Below, piece by piece: positions 28,201 through 34,740 of a DNA stretch of 46,089 nt. The DNA lies in contig CALFAY010000017.1 in NCBI GenBank assembly GCA_937944855.1, forward strand, positions 1 to 46,089, in the 5' to 3' direction. The translations under genes were made by a program, and so were the position numbers. Position 1 is the first letter of the stretch; the number at the start of each line of letters is the position of its first letter. Source of the DNA: an uncultured Planctomycetota bacterium (lineage in GTDB: Bacteria > Planctomycetota > Planctomycetia > Gemmatales > HRBIN36). The notes under the pieces were generated by a model. It worked only from the letters and a program-made list of their open reading frames with translations, did not search any database and was not told where the DNA came from.

Positions 28201-28699
28201 GTTCCAGCCCTTGGCTCAACTCTGTCTGTTGTCAGGCGATTGGCCGCGACAACTTCAGACGCTTCTGCTTCAGGAAGCCGAGCAGTTCTTGGACGAGAAC
28301 GTCCCGCCCGAGGACGCCGCCGAATTGTTCCTGGCTCAGAACCCTCCGCCCAAGCACCTGCTCGCCGCTCTCAACGATGGACGCGAAGAAGCCCAGCCGC
28401 TTCTGGCCGAGCAATCTGTCCCGTATGCTAACGAGGTGTCGCTGTTATTCACGCCCAAGAGCGACGCCGGACGCAACCTGGCAGCTTACGCCGAAGCGGA
28501 ACTTCCGAACACGGGAGTCGTAGCCGAAGCAGCCACGGACGAGATCGTTTTCTACCGGGAATTCGATGGGCTGACGATGGAGGCGCTGACCCAGCTCGGC
28601 CCGGAAGCCAAGGCGGCTTACGAATTGGCATGTAGTTTGGAAAACTTCACGCCGCACAGCCGTTTGGACCTCTCTTGGCAGGTCGAGTCGGGCAACTAG
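25220..28699 (+). CDS. Ser/Thr protein kinase fused to a tubulin/FtsZ-like (Tubulin_2) domain
   Basis: 1159 residues without an obvious membrane segment. Residues 15-270 are a Hanks-type kinase: glycine loop GCGGFGEVW (22-30), AIK with Lys43, the catalytic loop HLDIKPQN (His144, Asp146, Lys148, Asn151) where the usual HRD Arg is Leu, DFG at 163-165, and YAAPETLL. A Pro-rich linker (about 285-355) follows. From about 364 the sequence resembles bacterial Tubulin_2-type proteins: SVVIGLGGFGLACLQAL (368 onward), FLGVDLDIE, and the nucleotide-loop motif AGSTGSGMLWD (519 onward), comparable to GGGTGSG of FtsZ/tubulin, then AYASLNELCYF. The remaining 600 residues are mostly helical. A GTP-dependent polymer or switch linked to phosphorylation is inference. 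The SIS gene follows 25 bp downstream. Confidence 0.88.
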   Translation: MPIRIETQSEPIPGYRLIERLGCGGFGEVWKAEAPGGLLKAIKFVYGDLHSMDHSGGARALQELKALERIKSVRHPYILTLERCDIVDGQLVIVMELADRSLWDRFRECRNQGLPGIPRAELLGYLYEAAEALDFMNERFNLQHLDIKPQNLFLVFNHVKVADFGLVKVVEGAQASVTGGVTPVYAAPETLLDGQVTRYSDQYSLAIVYQEMLTGQRPFTGSNTRQLIMQRLQSGPNLSSLPLSDQPIVGRALAKVPTERFATCRDFILALLYTASNARLPLHLDETPGPPRLTPVVPVNDSPPLTPAGNTPTNVVAPKLQGLDAPPLSGGLSRLKKAESGEAESEPVPGSTRPEQVGDGVLTPSVVIGLGGFGLACLQALRKYLQRRLPHAPTLPHLRFLGVDLDIEPGMVRGLAGDEVLVTRLNRPASYLKPRPGMPPIDDWITQGLLYRIPRTGGSGGLRILGRLAFVEHARGLGARLHRDLSRVTQPQALEAAQNQTRLGMRSNWPRVFVIAHLAGSTGSGMLWDMAYTVRAQLKVLGFYGAEVVGVLLLPPTDDPEWTDLALANAYASLNELCYFHRPGKQYFARLEERGKVVEDSRPPFTSFYLLPTPGGEGVSRSETARIVADFLYRQMFTSLARRTEAIRRAQTTVLEDKPPARTFGIHVQATPRRAVLGQAARQLCRNLLSQWVVKGSSHLTAVMQVEVREALSRLRIEPASLLEEFQAACTRELGEALPTIIARWVAPLRQALPGGYPDPKLVTEALQQAESLLGTPEDIHSLRPSPVTLIVRAAADHIAKQANAHLVSVLLSYLDRPGYRVAGAEEAIHQASVMIESWLKQYEQEIEQATLMMTGLLDRLKPELAEWDWLVRSGSRAKRTPSFSPADLISRAATVRYQQILHYGLVTVYLSLRGRLTDQMKDVRFCRTRFSDIQKLFDEAGRTAEEVNPSTFATLLPPTVKNLREMAARVVQAVTPDQMATLDQRVQKALQKQFQPLAQLCLLSGDWPRQLQTLLLQEAEQFLDENVPPEDAAELFLAQNPPPKHLLAALNDGREEAQPLLAEQSVPYANEVSLLFTPKSDAGRNLAAYAEAELPNTGVVAEAATDEIVFYREFDGLTMEALTQLGPEAKAAYELACSLENFTPHSRLDLSWQVESGN

Positions 28700-28724
28700 C
28701 CTTTCCCGATCCGGGAGTATCGGC

Positions 28725-29546
28725 ATGACGTGCCCGCTGGAAGAGTACCTTTCCCGTTGTGCTGGCGTGATCGACGGCATCCGGGAGCAGGCTGCCCGAA
28801 TTCATCAGGCGGCTGATTGGTGTGCGAAGTCGATTCTTGCCGGCAGGGTCGTTCACCTGTTCGGCAGCGGCCACAGTCGCATTATGGTCGAGGAGATGTG
28901 GCCCCGTTACGGCAGCTTCCCCGGCTTCAACCCCATAGTGGAACTGTCGCTGACCTTTCACAATCCGGTAGTCGGCTGCAACGGCCAGCGCCAGGCGATG
29001 TTTCTGGAGAATGTGCCGGGATTGGCCGAACGCATCCTGCGGAATTTCGTGCTCGACCCGCGTGACTCGGCCTTGGTCATTTCCAGCAGTGGTTGCAACG
29101 TCGTTCCTATCGAGATGGCTATCGGTTTTCGCAAGGCGGGCGTTCGGACTATCGCTCTGGTCAGTGTGGCTCATGCCAGGGCAGCTTCTTCCCGACATCC
29201 GGAAGGATTGCGGCTGCATGAGGTGGCGGACTTGGTGCTAGACACCGGTGCGCCGCCAGGAGATGCGATGGTGCAGATACCGGATATGCCCTATCCCGTC
29301 GCTCCTGGTTCCACAGTCGGCGGGTGCATGGTCATCAATGCGCTCAAGGCGGAAATTGCCGCCCGCCTGGCGAAGGCCGGCTATGTTCCGCCCGTGTTGA
29401 CCAGCGCTGTCCACGTCGGAACAGAGCGAAGTGCGGCTCTGTTCGAGGCGGCCTACGACGAACACGCCCGGCGGCTCGCCTGCCTGTATCAACATCCACT
29501 TGCCTCAGAAGACATGAAGACAGATTATCCGGAGAGCGTCTCGTAA
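28725..29546 (+). CDS. SIS-domain protein (sugar isomerase-like, UPF0309/YfeU-type)
   Basis: 273 residues containing one SIS fold that binds phosphorylated sugars. Markers are GRVVHLFGSGHSRIMVEE (about 40-57), LVISSSGCNVVPIEMA, which provides the Ser-rich phosphate loop, and TIALVSV. Members of the family are related to N-acetylmuramate-6-phosphate etherase and phosphoheptose isomerases, but this subgroup is uncharacterised to my knowledge. GGGAG lies 7 nt before the ATG. It is 25 bp downstream of the kinase-tubulin gene and probably in the same transcript; no functional link is evident. It converges with prs with only 9 bp between stops. Confidence 0.85.
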   Translation: MTCPLEEYLSRCAGVIDGIREQAARIHQAADWCAKSILAGRVVHLFGSGHSRIMVEEMWPRYGSFPGFNPIVELSLTFHNPVVGCNGQRQAMFLENVPGLAERILRNFVLDPRDSALVISSSGCNVVPIEMAIGFRKAGVRTIALVSVAHARAASSRHPEGLRLHEVADLVLDTGAPPGDAMVQIPDMPYPVAPGSTVGGCMVINALKAEIAARLAKAGYVPPVLTSAVHVGTERSAALFEAAYDEHARRLACLYQHPLASEDMKTDYPESVS

Positions 29547-29555
29547 GGCGGACAG

Positions 29556-30509
29556 TCACTCAAACAGACGGCTGACAGATTCGTTGCAGTGGATCCGGCG
29601 AATCGCTTCACCGAGCAGACGGGCGATGCTGAGGATTTTGAGATTGGGAAGCTGCTTCGACGGCGGGACCGGCACGCTGTTCGTCACAAGTATCTGGGTT
29701 ATGTTGGCTTCCCGCAGCCGCTCGACGGCGTTGCCGCACAGAATCGGATGCGTGGCGCAGACGTAGACCTCCCGAGCGCCGTTGGCCCGCACGATGTTCA
29801 CCGCTCCAACCATGCTTCCCGCAGTGGTGATCATGTCGTCGAACAGGATGGCGATCTTGCCGCGCACCGAGTCGCCGATCATGTTCGCCTGATTGGTTTC
29901 GGTAGCACTGGCCCGACGCTTATCGACAATTGCCAGGCCGCCGCCAAGTACCTTCTGATGCTTGATCGCCTGCTTGATCCGGCCTTCGTCTGGACTGACG
30001 ATGACCAGGTCGTTGTGGGGCAGTCCCAAACCGCGGAGGTATTCATTGAACACTGGGGCCGCCAGCAGATGGTCCACGGGAATGTCGAAGAATCCCTGGA
30101 TTTGGGCCGCGTGCAGATCGCAGCAGAGAATCCGGTTCGCCCCTGCGCTGGTCAGCAGGTTCGCTACGAGCTTGGCGCTGATGGGTACCCGACCGACCTC
30201 CTTGCGATCCTGCCGGGCGTATCCGTAGTACGGAAGCACCACGGTGATCCGCGCCGCGCTGGCTCGGCGAAAGCTGTCCAGCATCAGCAGCAGTTCCATG
30301 AGGTTCTCGTTGACCGGCGGACAGGTGGGCTGAACGAGAAATACGTCCCGGCCGCGGACATCCTCTTCGATCCGCACGAAGACCTCCCCGTCCGGGAAAT
30401 TGCCCAGGGTCAGCCGACCCATCGGCAGGGCGAGATAGTCGGCAATCTCCTCGGCCAGTTCCGGGTGAGCACGCCCGCTGAAGATCTTCAGGTGGTTGTT
30501 GTGCATCAT
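29556..30509 (-). CDS. prs: Ribose-phosphate pyrophosphokinase (PRPP synthase)
   Basis: The enzyme makes PRPP from ribose 5-phosphate and ATP for nucleotide, His and Trp synthesis. The 317-residue product has the N-terminal KIFSGRAHPELAEEIADYL, FPDGEVFVRIEEDVRG, the flexible catalytic loop ARQDRK and RVPISAKLVANLL, and DLHAAQIQGFFDIPVDHL. Two conserved sites differ from the textbook class I sequence: the PRPP loop reads FDDMITTAGSM instead of DDMIDTAGT, and VSPDEGRIKQA replaces VSPDxGG. It is very probably still active, because the acidic pair and the Thr-Ala-Gly core remain. The gene is followed by nothing on its strand; its promoter was not located. Confidence 0.93.
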   Translation of the reverse strand: MMHNNHLKIFSGRAHPELAEEIADYLALPMGRLTLGNFPDGEVFVRIEEDVRGRDVFLVQPTCPPVNENLMELLLMLDSFRRASAARITVVLPYYGYARQDRKEVGRVPISAKLVANLLTSAGANRILCCDLHAAQIQGFFDIPVDHLLAAPVFNEYLRGLGLPHNDLVIVSPDEGRIKQAIKHQKVLGGGLAIVDKRRASATETNQANMIGDSVRGKIAILFDDMITTAGSMVGAVNIVRANGAREVYVCATHPILCGNAVERLREANITQILVTNSVPVPPSKQLPNLKILSIARLLGEAIRRIHCNESVSRLFE

Positions 30510-30623
30510 GAGAGCCGGTCTCCGAGGGGAGAATGGAACGGGTGGCCCTTCGGCTCCGCCTTGGCATTATGAAGAGGCTGTGAAGCTCCGTCAATCATCC
30601 GCTCGGACTCGCCTGACCGACCT

Positions 30624-31061
30624 TCACTTCTTCTCGCGTTTCAGAACGAAGATAATGTGCTTCTTTCCGTCGAACTCCGCCGGTCTTTCCTTTTCCCCGG
30701 GGCGGGATGTGCAGATGCGGAGCGAATCGTCGGTGAATTCGTAGATGCCGAGTTGAGTCTTGCCTTTGTCCTGACCGGAAGTAATCACGATGTCGATGTG
30801 ACTCGGCTTTTTGGACAGGTCCAGCTTGATGGATCCTTCTTCCACTGTTTCCTTGTTGAACCTGTGCACGTATTTGTCGCCGGTGAACGTCAGGCGATTG
30901 TCGCCGATCTCGTCGCCGGTCAACTTCCGACCCTTTTCCTCGATGGATTCGATGATCCAGTTGCCCTGGAACTTTTCCAGTTCCTTCTGTACCGCGGGGT
31001 CATCGAAGGCTCCGACGCCGAAGCAGACTGCCAAAAGCAATCCGGCCGTGCGGCAGATCAT
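30624..31061 (-). CDS. Secreted TIGR03067-domain protein (planctomycete lipocalin-like)
   Basis: 145 residues with a short signal peptide (MICRTAGLLLAVCFGVGAF) and the pattern of the TIGR03067 domain: KELEKFQGNWIIESIEEKG, a run of beta-strands (RLTFTGDKYVHRF), LDLSKKPSHIDIVI, GIYEFTDDSLRIC and ending in FVLKREKK. The domain is found almost only in planctomycetes, often in many copies per genome, and has no known function. The gene is divergent from the Rieske gene and on the same strand as prs, which starts 115 bp downstream. Confidence 0.85.
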   Translation of the reverse strand: MICRTAGLLLAVCFGVGAFDDPAVQKELEKFQGNWIIESIEEKGRKLTGDEIGDNRLTFTGDKYVHRFNKETVEEGSIKLDLSKKPSHIDIVITSGQDKGKTQLGIYEFTDDSLRICTSRPGEKERPAEFDGKKHIIFVLKREKK

Positions 31062-31143
31062 GGGTGTCGTCTCCGAGAAGGTCTGGTGGCTGCCAATGTC
31101 AGCATATGAGGCTGGACTCGGCGGGTAAACAGCCGATGGGACT

Positions 31144-31152
31144 TGCTATAAT
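31144..31152 (+). promoter_or_regulatory. Extended -10 promoter of the Rieske gene
   Basis: TG at 31144-31145, one base, then a perfect TATAAT (31147-31152) forms an extended -10 element. No good -35 is present, as expected for this class. Transcription from about 31159 would give a leader of about 35 nt containing GAGGAG. Confidence 0.6.
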
Positions 31153-31193
31153 GGCGCTGAATTCATCGGAACCGTGAGGAGTCGCAGCGTCAC

Positions 31194-31499
31194 ATGGCGG
31201 AATACCATCGTGTTGCTAAAGTCGGAGACATTCCCGAAGGCGAAGGGCGGGCTTTCGAGGTAAAGGGCAAGGTCATCGCCGTGTTCCTTCACAACGGCCA
31301 GTACTTTGCTATTGACGACGTCTGTCCGCACATGGGAGCTTCGTTGTCCGAAGGGTATCTGGAAAACGGGATCGTGACCTGCCCCTGGCACGCCTGGAGG
31401 TTTCGCATCGCTGACGGCACCTGGGCCGACAGCCCCAAGCTCAAGATCGGCTGCTATCCTGTCCGCGTCGTTAACGACGAAATTCAGGTGCAAGTCTAG
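31194..31499 (+). CDS. Rieske [2Fe-2S] ferredoxin, NirD-like
   Basis: A 101-residue soluble Rieske protein. The cluster ligands are visible as CPHMGASL (Cys44, His46) and CPWHAWRF (Cys63, His66), embedded in KGKVIAVFLHNGQYFAIDDVC and ADSPKLKIG. The length and the lack of a signal fit the small-subunit/NirD-like or dioxygenase-ferredoxin type, serving as an electron carrier. No oxygenase or nitrite reductase is nearby, so its partner is unknown. The last 4 bp overlap the convergent thiL gene. Confidence 0.92.
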   Translation: MAEYHRVAKVGDIPEGEGRAFEVKGKVIAVFLHNGQYFAIDDVCPHMGASLSEGYLENGIVTCPWHAWRFRIADGTWADSPKLKIGCYPVRVVNDEIQVQV

Positions 31500-32431
31500 C
31501 CCGAACTCCCGTCGAATTCGTGGACGTAACCGCGCGGCTCGATTTGCTTCACGCTTCCGTCCGAGGTGCGAAGAGCGAATCCCTGCGGCACGAATTCGCC
31601 GAGCCGGTATAGCGAGACCCCGAACTCCGCCAGCAGCTGCTCTTGAAGGAGCCGTTGACCCTCGGCGGCACTGACGGCCAAGAGCAGCTCGAAGTCCTCC
31701 CCGTCGGCAAGGGCGTGATCCAGGGGCGACTTGCCGTCCTGCATCGCTCGAGCCGCCGCGCTGATCGGGATGAGCGACTCGTCAAGCAGCGCACCGCAGC
31801 CGCTCTCCTCACACAAGTGATGCAAGTCTGCGGAGAGGCCATCGCTGACGTCAATCATCGCTTTGACGTGAACGAGTTCGTGCAGCCGTTGGGCTTCCCG
31901 GACGCGCGGGGTGAAAGTCAAGTGTTTGCCCAGGATGCTGCCGCCGAATTCCCCCGTGGCGACGATCCAATCTCCCGGTTCGGCTCCGGAGCGTCTGACG
32001 GGTCCGCTGCCGGTCGGTTCGCCTATGACCGTCACGTTGATGGCCAGCGGGCCGGTCCAGGCGTTGGTGTCGCCGCCAACGATGGCAGTGTCGAATTCCG
32101 CAGCGACTTGGCTGAGTCCCTCGAAAAGCTCCTCCGCCAGTCTGCGTCCGCCGACGCGGGGCAAGGCGACGCTGACGACGGCGGCGACAGGTTTGCCCGC
32201 CATAGCGGCGATGTCGCTGAGATTGACCGCCAGCGCTTTCCGGCCGATCAGACGCGGATCAGTGTTCTCCAGAAGGAAACAACTGCCCTGAAGCAGCATG
32301 TCGGTGGTGATCAGACACGGCAACCCCGACGGCCAACGGACCACGGCCGTGTCGTCTCCAGGACCGACCAGCACGCGCGGATGCGCTGCGATTCGCTGCC
32401 GCACCCAGCGAATGTAGGCGAATTCAGACAT
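31496..32431 (-). CDS. thiL: Thiamine-monophosphate kinase
   Basis: ThiL phosphorylates thiamine monophosphate to the cofactor thiamine diphosphate. The 311-residue product has the PurM-like fold motifs GPGDDTAVV (about 23-31), ITTDMLLQGSCFL, ALAVNLSDIAAMAGKP, GGDTN, IDVSDGLSADLHHLC and LADGEDFELLL. It lies 39 bp downstream of the M50/HlyD gene on the same strand and may be transcribed with that operon, although a functional connection is not obvious. No TPP riboswitch was recognised upstream. Confidence 0.93.
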   Translation of the reverse strand: MSEFAYIRWVRQRIAAHPRVLVGPGDDTAVVRWPSGLPCLITTDMLLQGSCFLLENTDPRLIGRKALAVNLSDIAAMAGKPVAAVVSVALPRVGGRRLAEELFEGLSQVAAEFDTAIVGGDTNAWTGPLAINVTVIGEPTGSGPVRRSGAEPGDWIVATGEFGGSILGKHLTFTPRVREAQRLHELVHVKAMIDVSDGLSADLHHLCEESGCGALLDESLIPISAAARAMQDGKSPLDHALADGEDFELLLAVSAAEGQRLLQEQLLAEFGVSLYRLGEFVPQGFALRTSDGSVKQIEPRGYVHEFDGSSG

Positions 32432-32470
32432 CGGGGAGCTCTCTGTACCAGAGGGCGGGCCAATCTGCCA

Positions 32471-34678
32471 TCACAAACCGACGTCAAACGTATTGGCCAG
32501 GAGCCGACGCAGCCTCCAGAAAAGAGTCTTGGGTTCGACGAGGATTTTGCACCGGCTCATCACGCCCGGCTGAATGGCGTCGTCCATCTCCAGGAACTCC
32601 ACAGTGACGAGATAAAGCTGGTTGACCGGCTTTTCCCCTTTTCCGTCGGGCAGCGGCTCGGTGACGATTTCCCCCCCGTAGTTCTTGGAAAACTGCAAGG
32701 GAATCTCCGTCGCCTCCTTGCCGGAGACGCCGACGACCTGGCCGCGAAAATAGTTGTAGCCCCGACCGTGGATGCGGATCCATGCCTCCTGGCCGGGCTG
32801 CACAAGCTTGCTGTCCGAGGGATCCAGAAGCATGACGGCCTGGAGCGAATCTTCCTCGGCGATTTCGCAGATCAGAGTGCCCTTCTCCAGGGCCTTACCG
32901 ATCTGTTCGACCTTGACGAGTTTGCGTACCCGGCCGTCGCAGGTGGCACGCAAGAGCAATCCTTGAGCCTGCTCCTGAAGCAGTTTCCGCTGCAACTCCA
33001 AATGATACAGTGCGCTGCGGGCTTCCAGGAACTGCGGCATCAGCTGGGCTTGGGCATAAGGATAGGACAGCAGCGTCGCCGCCAGGGCACTGATCTGCAC
33101 CCGGCGAAGTTCCATCTCTTTCTCGGCCACTTGCAGCCGGATGTCCATTTCTGGGTTGGAGAGCCGGGCGATGGGATCGCCCAGGCGGACTTCCTGCCCA
33201 TCGTGGACGTACAGTTCCTCCAGATACCCGCCGACCTCGGGAACGACGATCGGATCCATTTTCTGAGGATCGACCTGCACCAGGGCCAGAGCGTTGACCC
33301 GCATCGGCAGCGGCAAAAAGAAGAAGGCGAGCAGCAAAAGGGCAACTACGCCTGCCAGAACCCAAACGCGGACAGGCTTCATGTCCGGTATCCTCCCCCG
33401 TCGGTGCAGGGCTTTGCCGAGCCGATAGATCGGATAGCCGACCATCGTGCCCAGCGCCGCGGTGCCGAGCATATAACTGATGGCACCGAGCTTGTACGGT
33501 TTCAAGAAGGTGTACATGAAATACAGAATGCTGAGAGTGATGAACCAGCGGTACAGGTAGCTGACGACGGCGTAGGTCACGAAGAGAATGCGGCGCCGCA
33601 GGGCCATGTACGGCTCCGGCTGCACCTCCATGCCCAGAAGGTACTGCTGGGCAAGCGACGACAGGTATTTGTTGGAGCGGTCGCGGAGATTGGGTATCTC
33701 GAGCCAGTCGGCCAGCATGTAGTAGCCGTCGAAGCGCATGAGCGGGTTGCCGTTGAAAATAACCGTGCTGACGCTGCACACGATCATCATGCTCAAGGCC
33801 AGGTTGTTGATGAACGTGCCCTTATCGCTCCACCACCAGACGAACGTGGCCAGGGCGGCGATCACCAGTTCGACGTAGATGCCCGCGCCGCTGATGATGA
33901 TGCGGTGCCACTTGTTCGGCAAGGTCCACGAGTCGGAGACGTTGCAGTACAGGCACGGAGACAGGACCAAGAACAGCAGTCCCATCTCATGCACCTCGCC
34001 GCCGAACGTCTTGCAGCTCAGTCCGTGGCCGAACTCGTGGATGATCTTCACCAACCCCAGAGCCGCCCACAGATAGATGAGCGTGTGCACTGTGAAAAAC
34101 TGGGATGCACTGGGGAGCTTGGAAATGAAGGTGTTCCACTGGCTGAGCACCAGCCCGAGGGCGATGAGCATCACGGCCACGCTCAGCGCGAAGAACCAGC
34201 GGGTGAAAATGAAGCGGAGCGAACCTTTCAGGCGCGTCAGCAGACGATCGGGATCGTACAGCGGGATTTTGATGTACAGGATGTTGAGAAACGTCTGAGC
34301 CAGGCGACTGCGTTGCCGCTTCTTGTAGCGGTCGTAAAGCTGCTTGCCTGCCGCCGGCGATTCGTTCTGGGCCAGCCCCGCCTGCAATAGCTGACTGGTG
34401 AAGCTCTCCAGGTCCTCCAGCGTCAGACGTTCTGGACGAAAGCGGGCTTCGAAGGCTTTCTGGGCCTCCTCCAGCGTGTGCTTGCCGTCCATGTAATCCA
34501 GAAGAAAGCGCTCGTGTTCCTTGAAGCGGTAGTAACGGAGGCTGACGGGATCCTTGACGACGTAGTAAGTCCTCCCTTCGTAACGCTGGCGGATGATGGC
34601 AAGGTCTTCGCGGAGACGGATCTTGACTTGTTTCCGCCGTTCCAGGTCGCTCAGGGAGGGTTCCGTCGAACGTGCCAT
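32471..34678 (-). CDS. PqqD-like/M50 metalloprotease/HlyD-type membrane-fusion protein
   Basis: 735 residues in three parts. Residues 36-103 form a small winged helix like PqqD-type peptide-binding domains (YYVVKDPVSLRYYRF, then HTLEEAQKAF). Residues 155-460 are a multi-helix membrane region with the zinc motif HEFGH (214-218) and the matching NPLMRFDGYY (Asp317), typical of M50 peptidases of the YydH-like 'peptide zinc metalloprotease' group. From about 465 a HlyD-like periplasmic adaptor follows: IVVPEVGGYLEELYVHDGQEV, a coiled coil (about 505-565), RATCDGRV and a beta-barrel. It could process or bind a peptide or protein and pass it outward, but the substrate is unknown. It is the third gene of the membrane-fusion operon, 62 bp after the WD40 gene. 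Confidence 0.88.
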   Translation of the reverse strand: MARSTEPSLSDLERRKQVKIRLREDLAIIRQRYEGRTYYVVKDPVSLRYYRFKEHERFLLDYMDGKHTLEEAQKAFEARFRPERLTLEDLESFTSQLLQAGLAQNESPAAGKQLYDRYKKRQRSRLAQTFLNILYIKIPLYDPDRLLTRLKGSLRFIFTRWFFALSVAVMLIALGLVLSQWNTFISKLPSASQFFTVHTLIYLWAALGLVKIIHEFGHGLSCKTFGGEVHEMGLLFLVLSPCLYCNVSDSWTLPNKWHRIIISGAGIYVELVIAALATFVWWWSDKGTFINNLALSMMIVCSVSTVIFNGNPLMRFDGYYMLADWLEIPNLRDRSNKYLSSLAQQYLLGMEVQPEPYMALRRRILFVTYAVVSYLYRWFITLSILYFMYTFLKPYKLGAISYMLGTAALGTMVGYPIYRLGKALHRRGRIPDMKPVRVWVLAGVVALLLLAFFFLPLPMRVNALALVQVDPQKMDPIVVPEVGGYLEELYVHDGQEVRLGDPIARLSNPEMDIRLQVAEKEMELRRVQISALAATLLSYPYAQAQLMPQFLEARSALYHLELQRKLLQEQAQGLLLRATCDGRVRKLVKVEQIGKALEKGTLICEIAEEDSLQAVMLLDPSDSKLVQPGQEAWIRIHGRGYNYFRGQVVGVSGKEATEIPLQFSKNYGGEIVTEPLPDGKGEKPVNQLYLVTVEFLEMDDAIQPGVMSRCKILVEPKTLFWRLRRLLANTFDVGL

Positions 34679-34740
34679 GACTCTACTTTTCCAGCACCTT
34701 CACGCTCTCAAGCTCCCTCGATTCCTCGTTGAGACCGGAT

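Noticed and set aside
19962..28699. Secretin and kinase-tubulin genes as one operon or system
   Set aside because: A perfect 10-bp terminator at 24996-25029 and a 287-bp gap separate them; joint function is not supported by the sequence.
31496..32431. TPP riboswitch controlling thiL
   Set aside because: Only 39 bp separate thiL from the upstream gene and no conserved THI-box pairing is visible there.
31643..34390. 915-codon open frame on the plus strand opposite thiL and the M50/HlyD gene
   Set aside because: It lies antisense to two genes with clear family motifs and encodes a His/Gln/Asp-rich composition without recognisable domains; it is a high-GC shadow.
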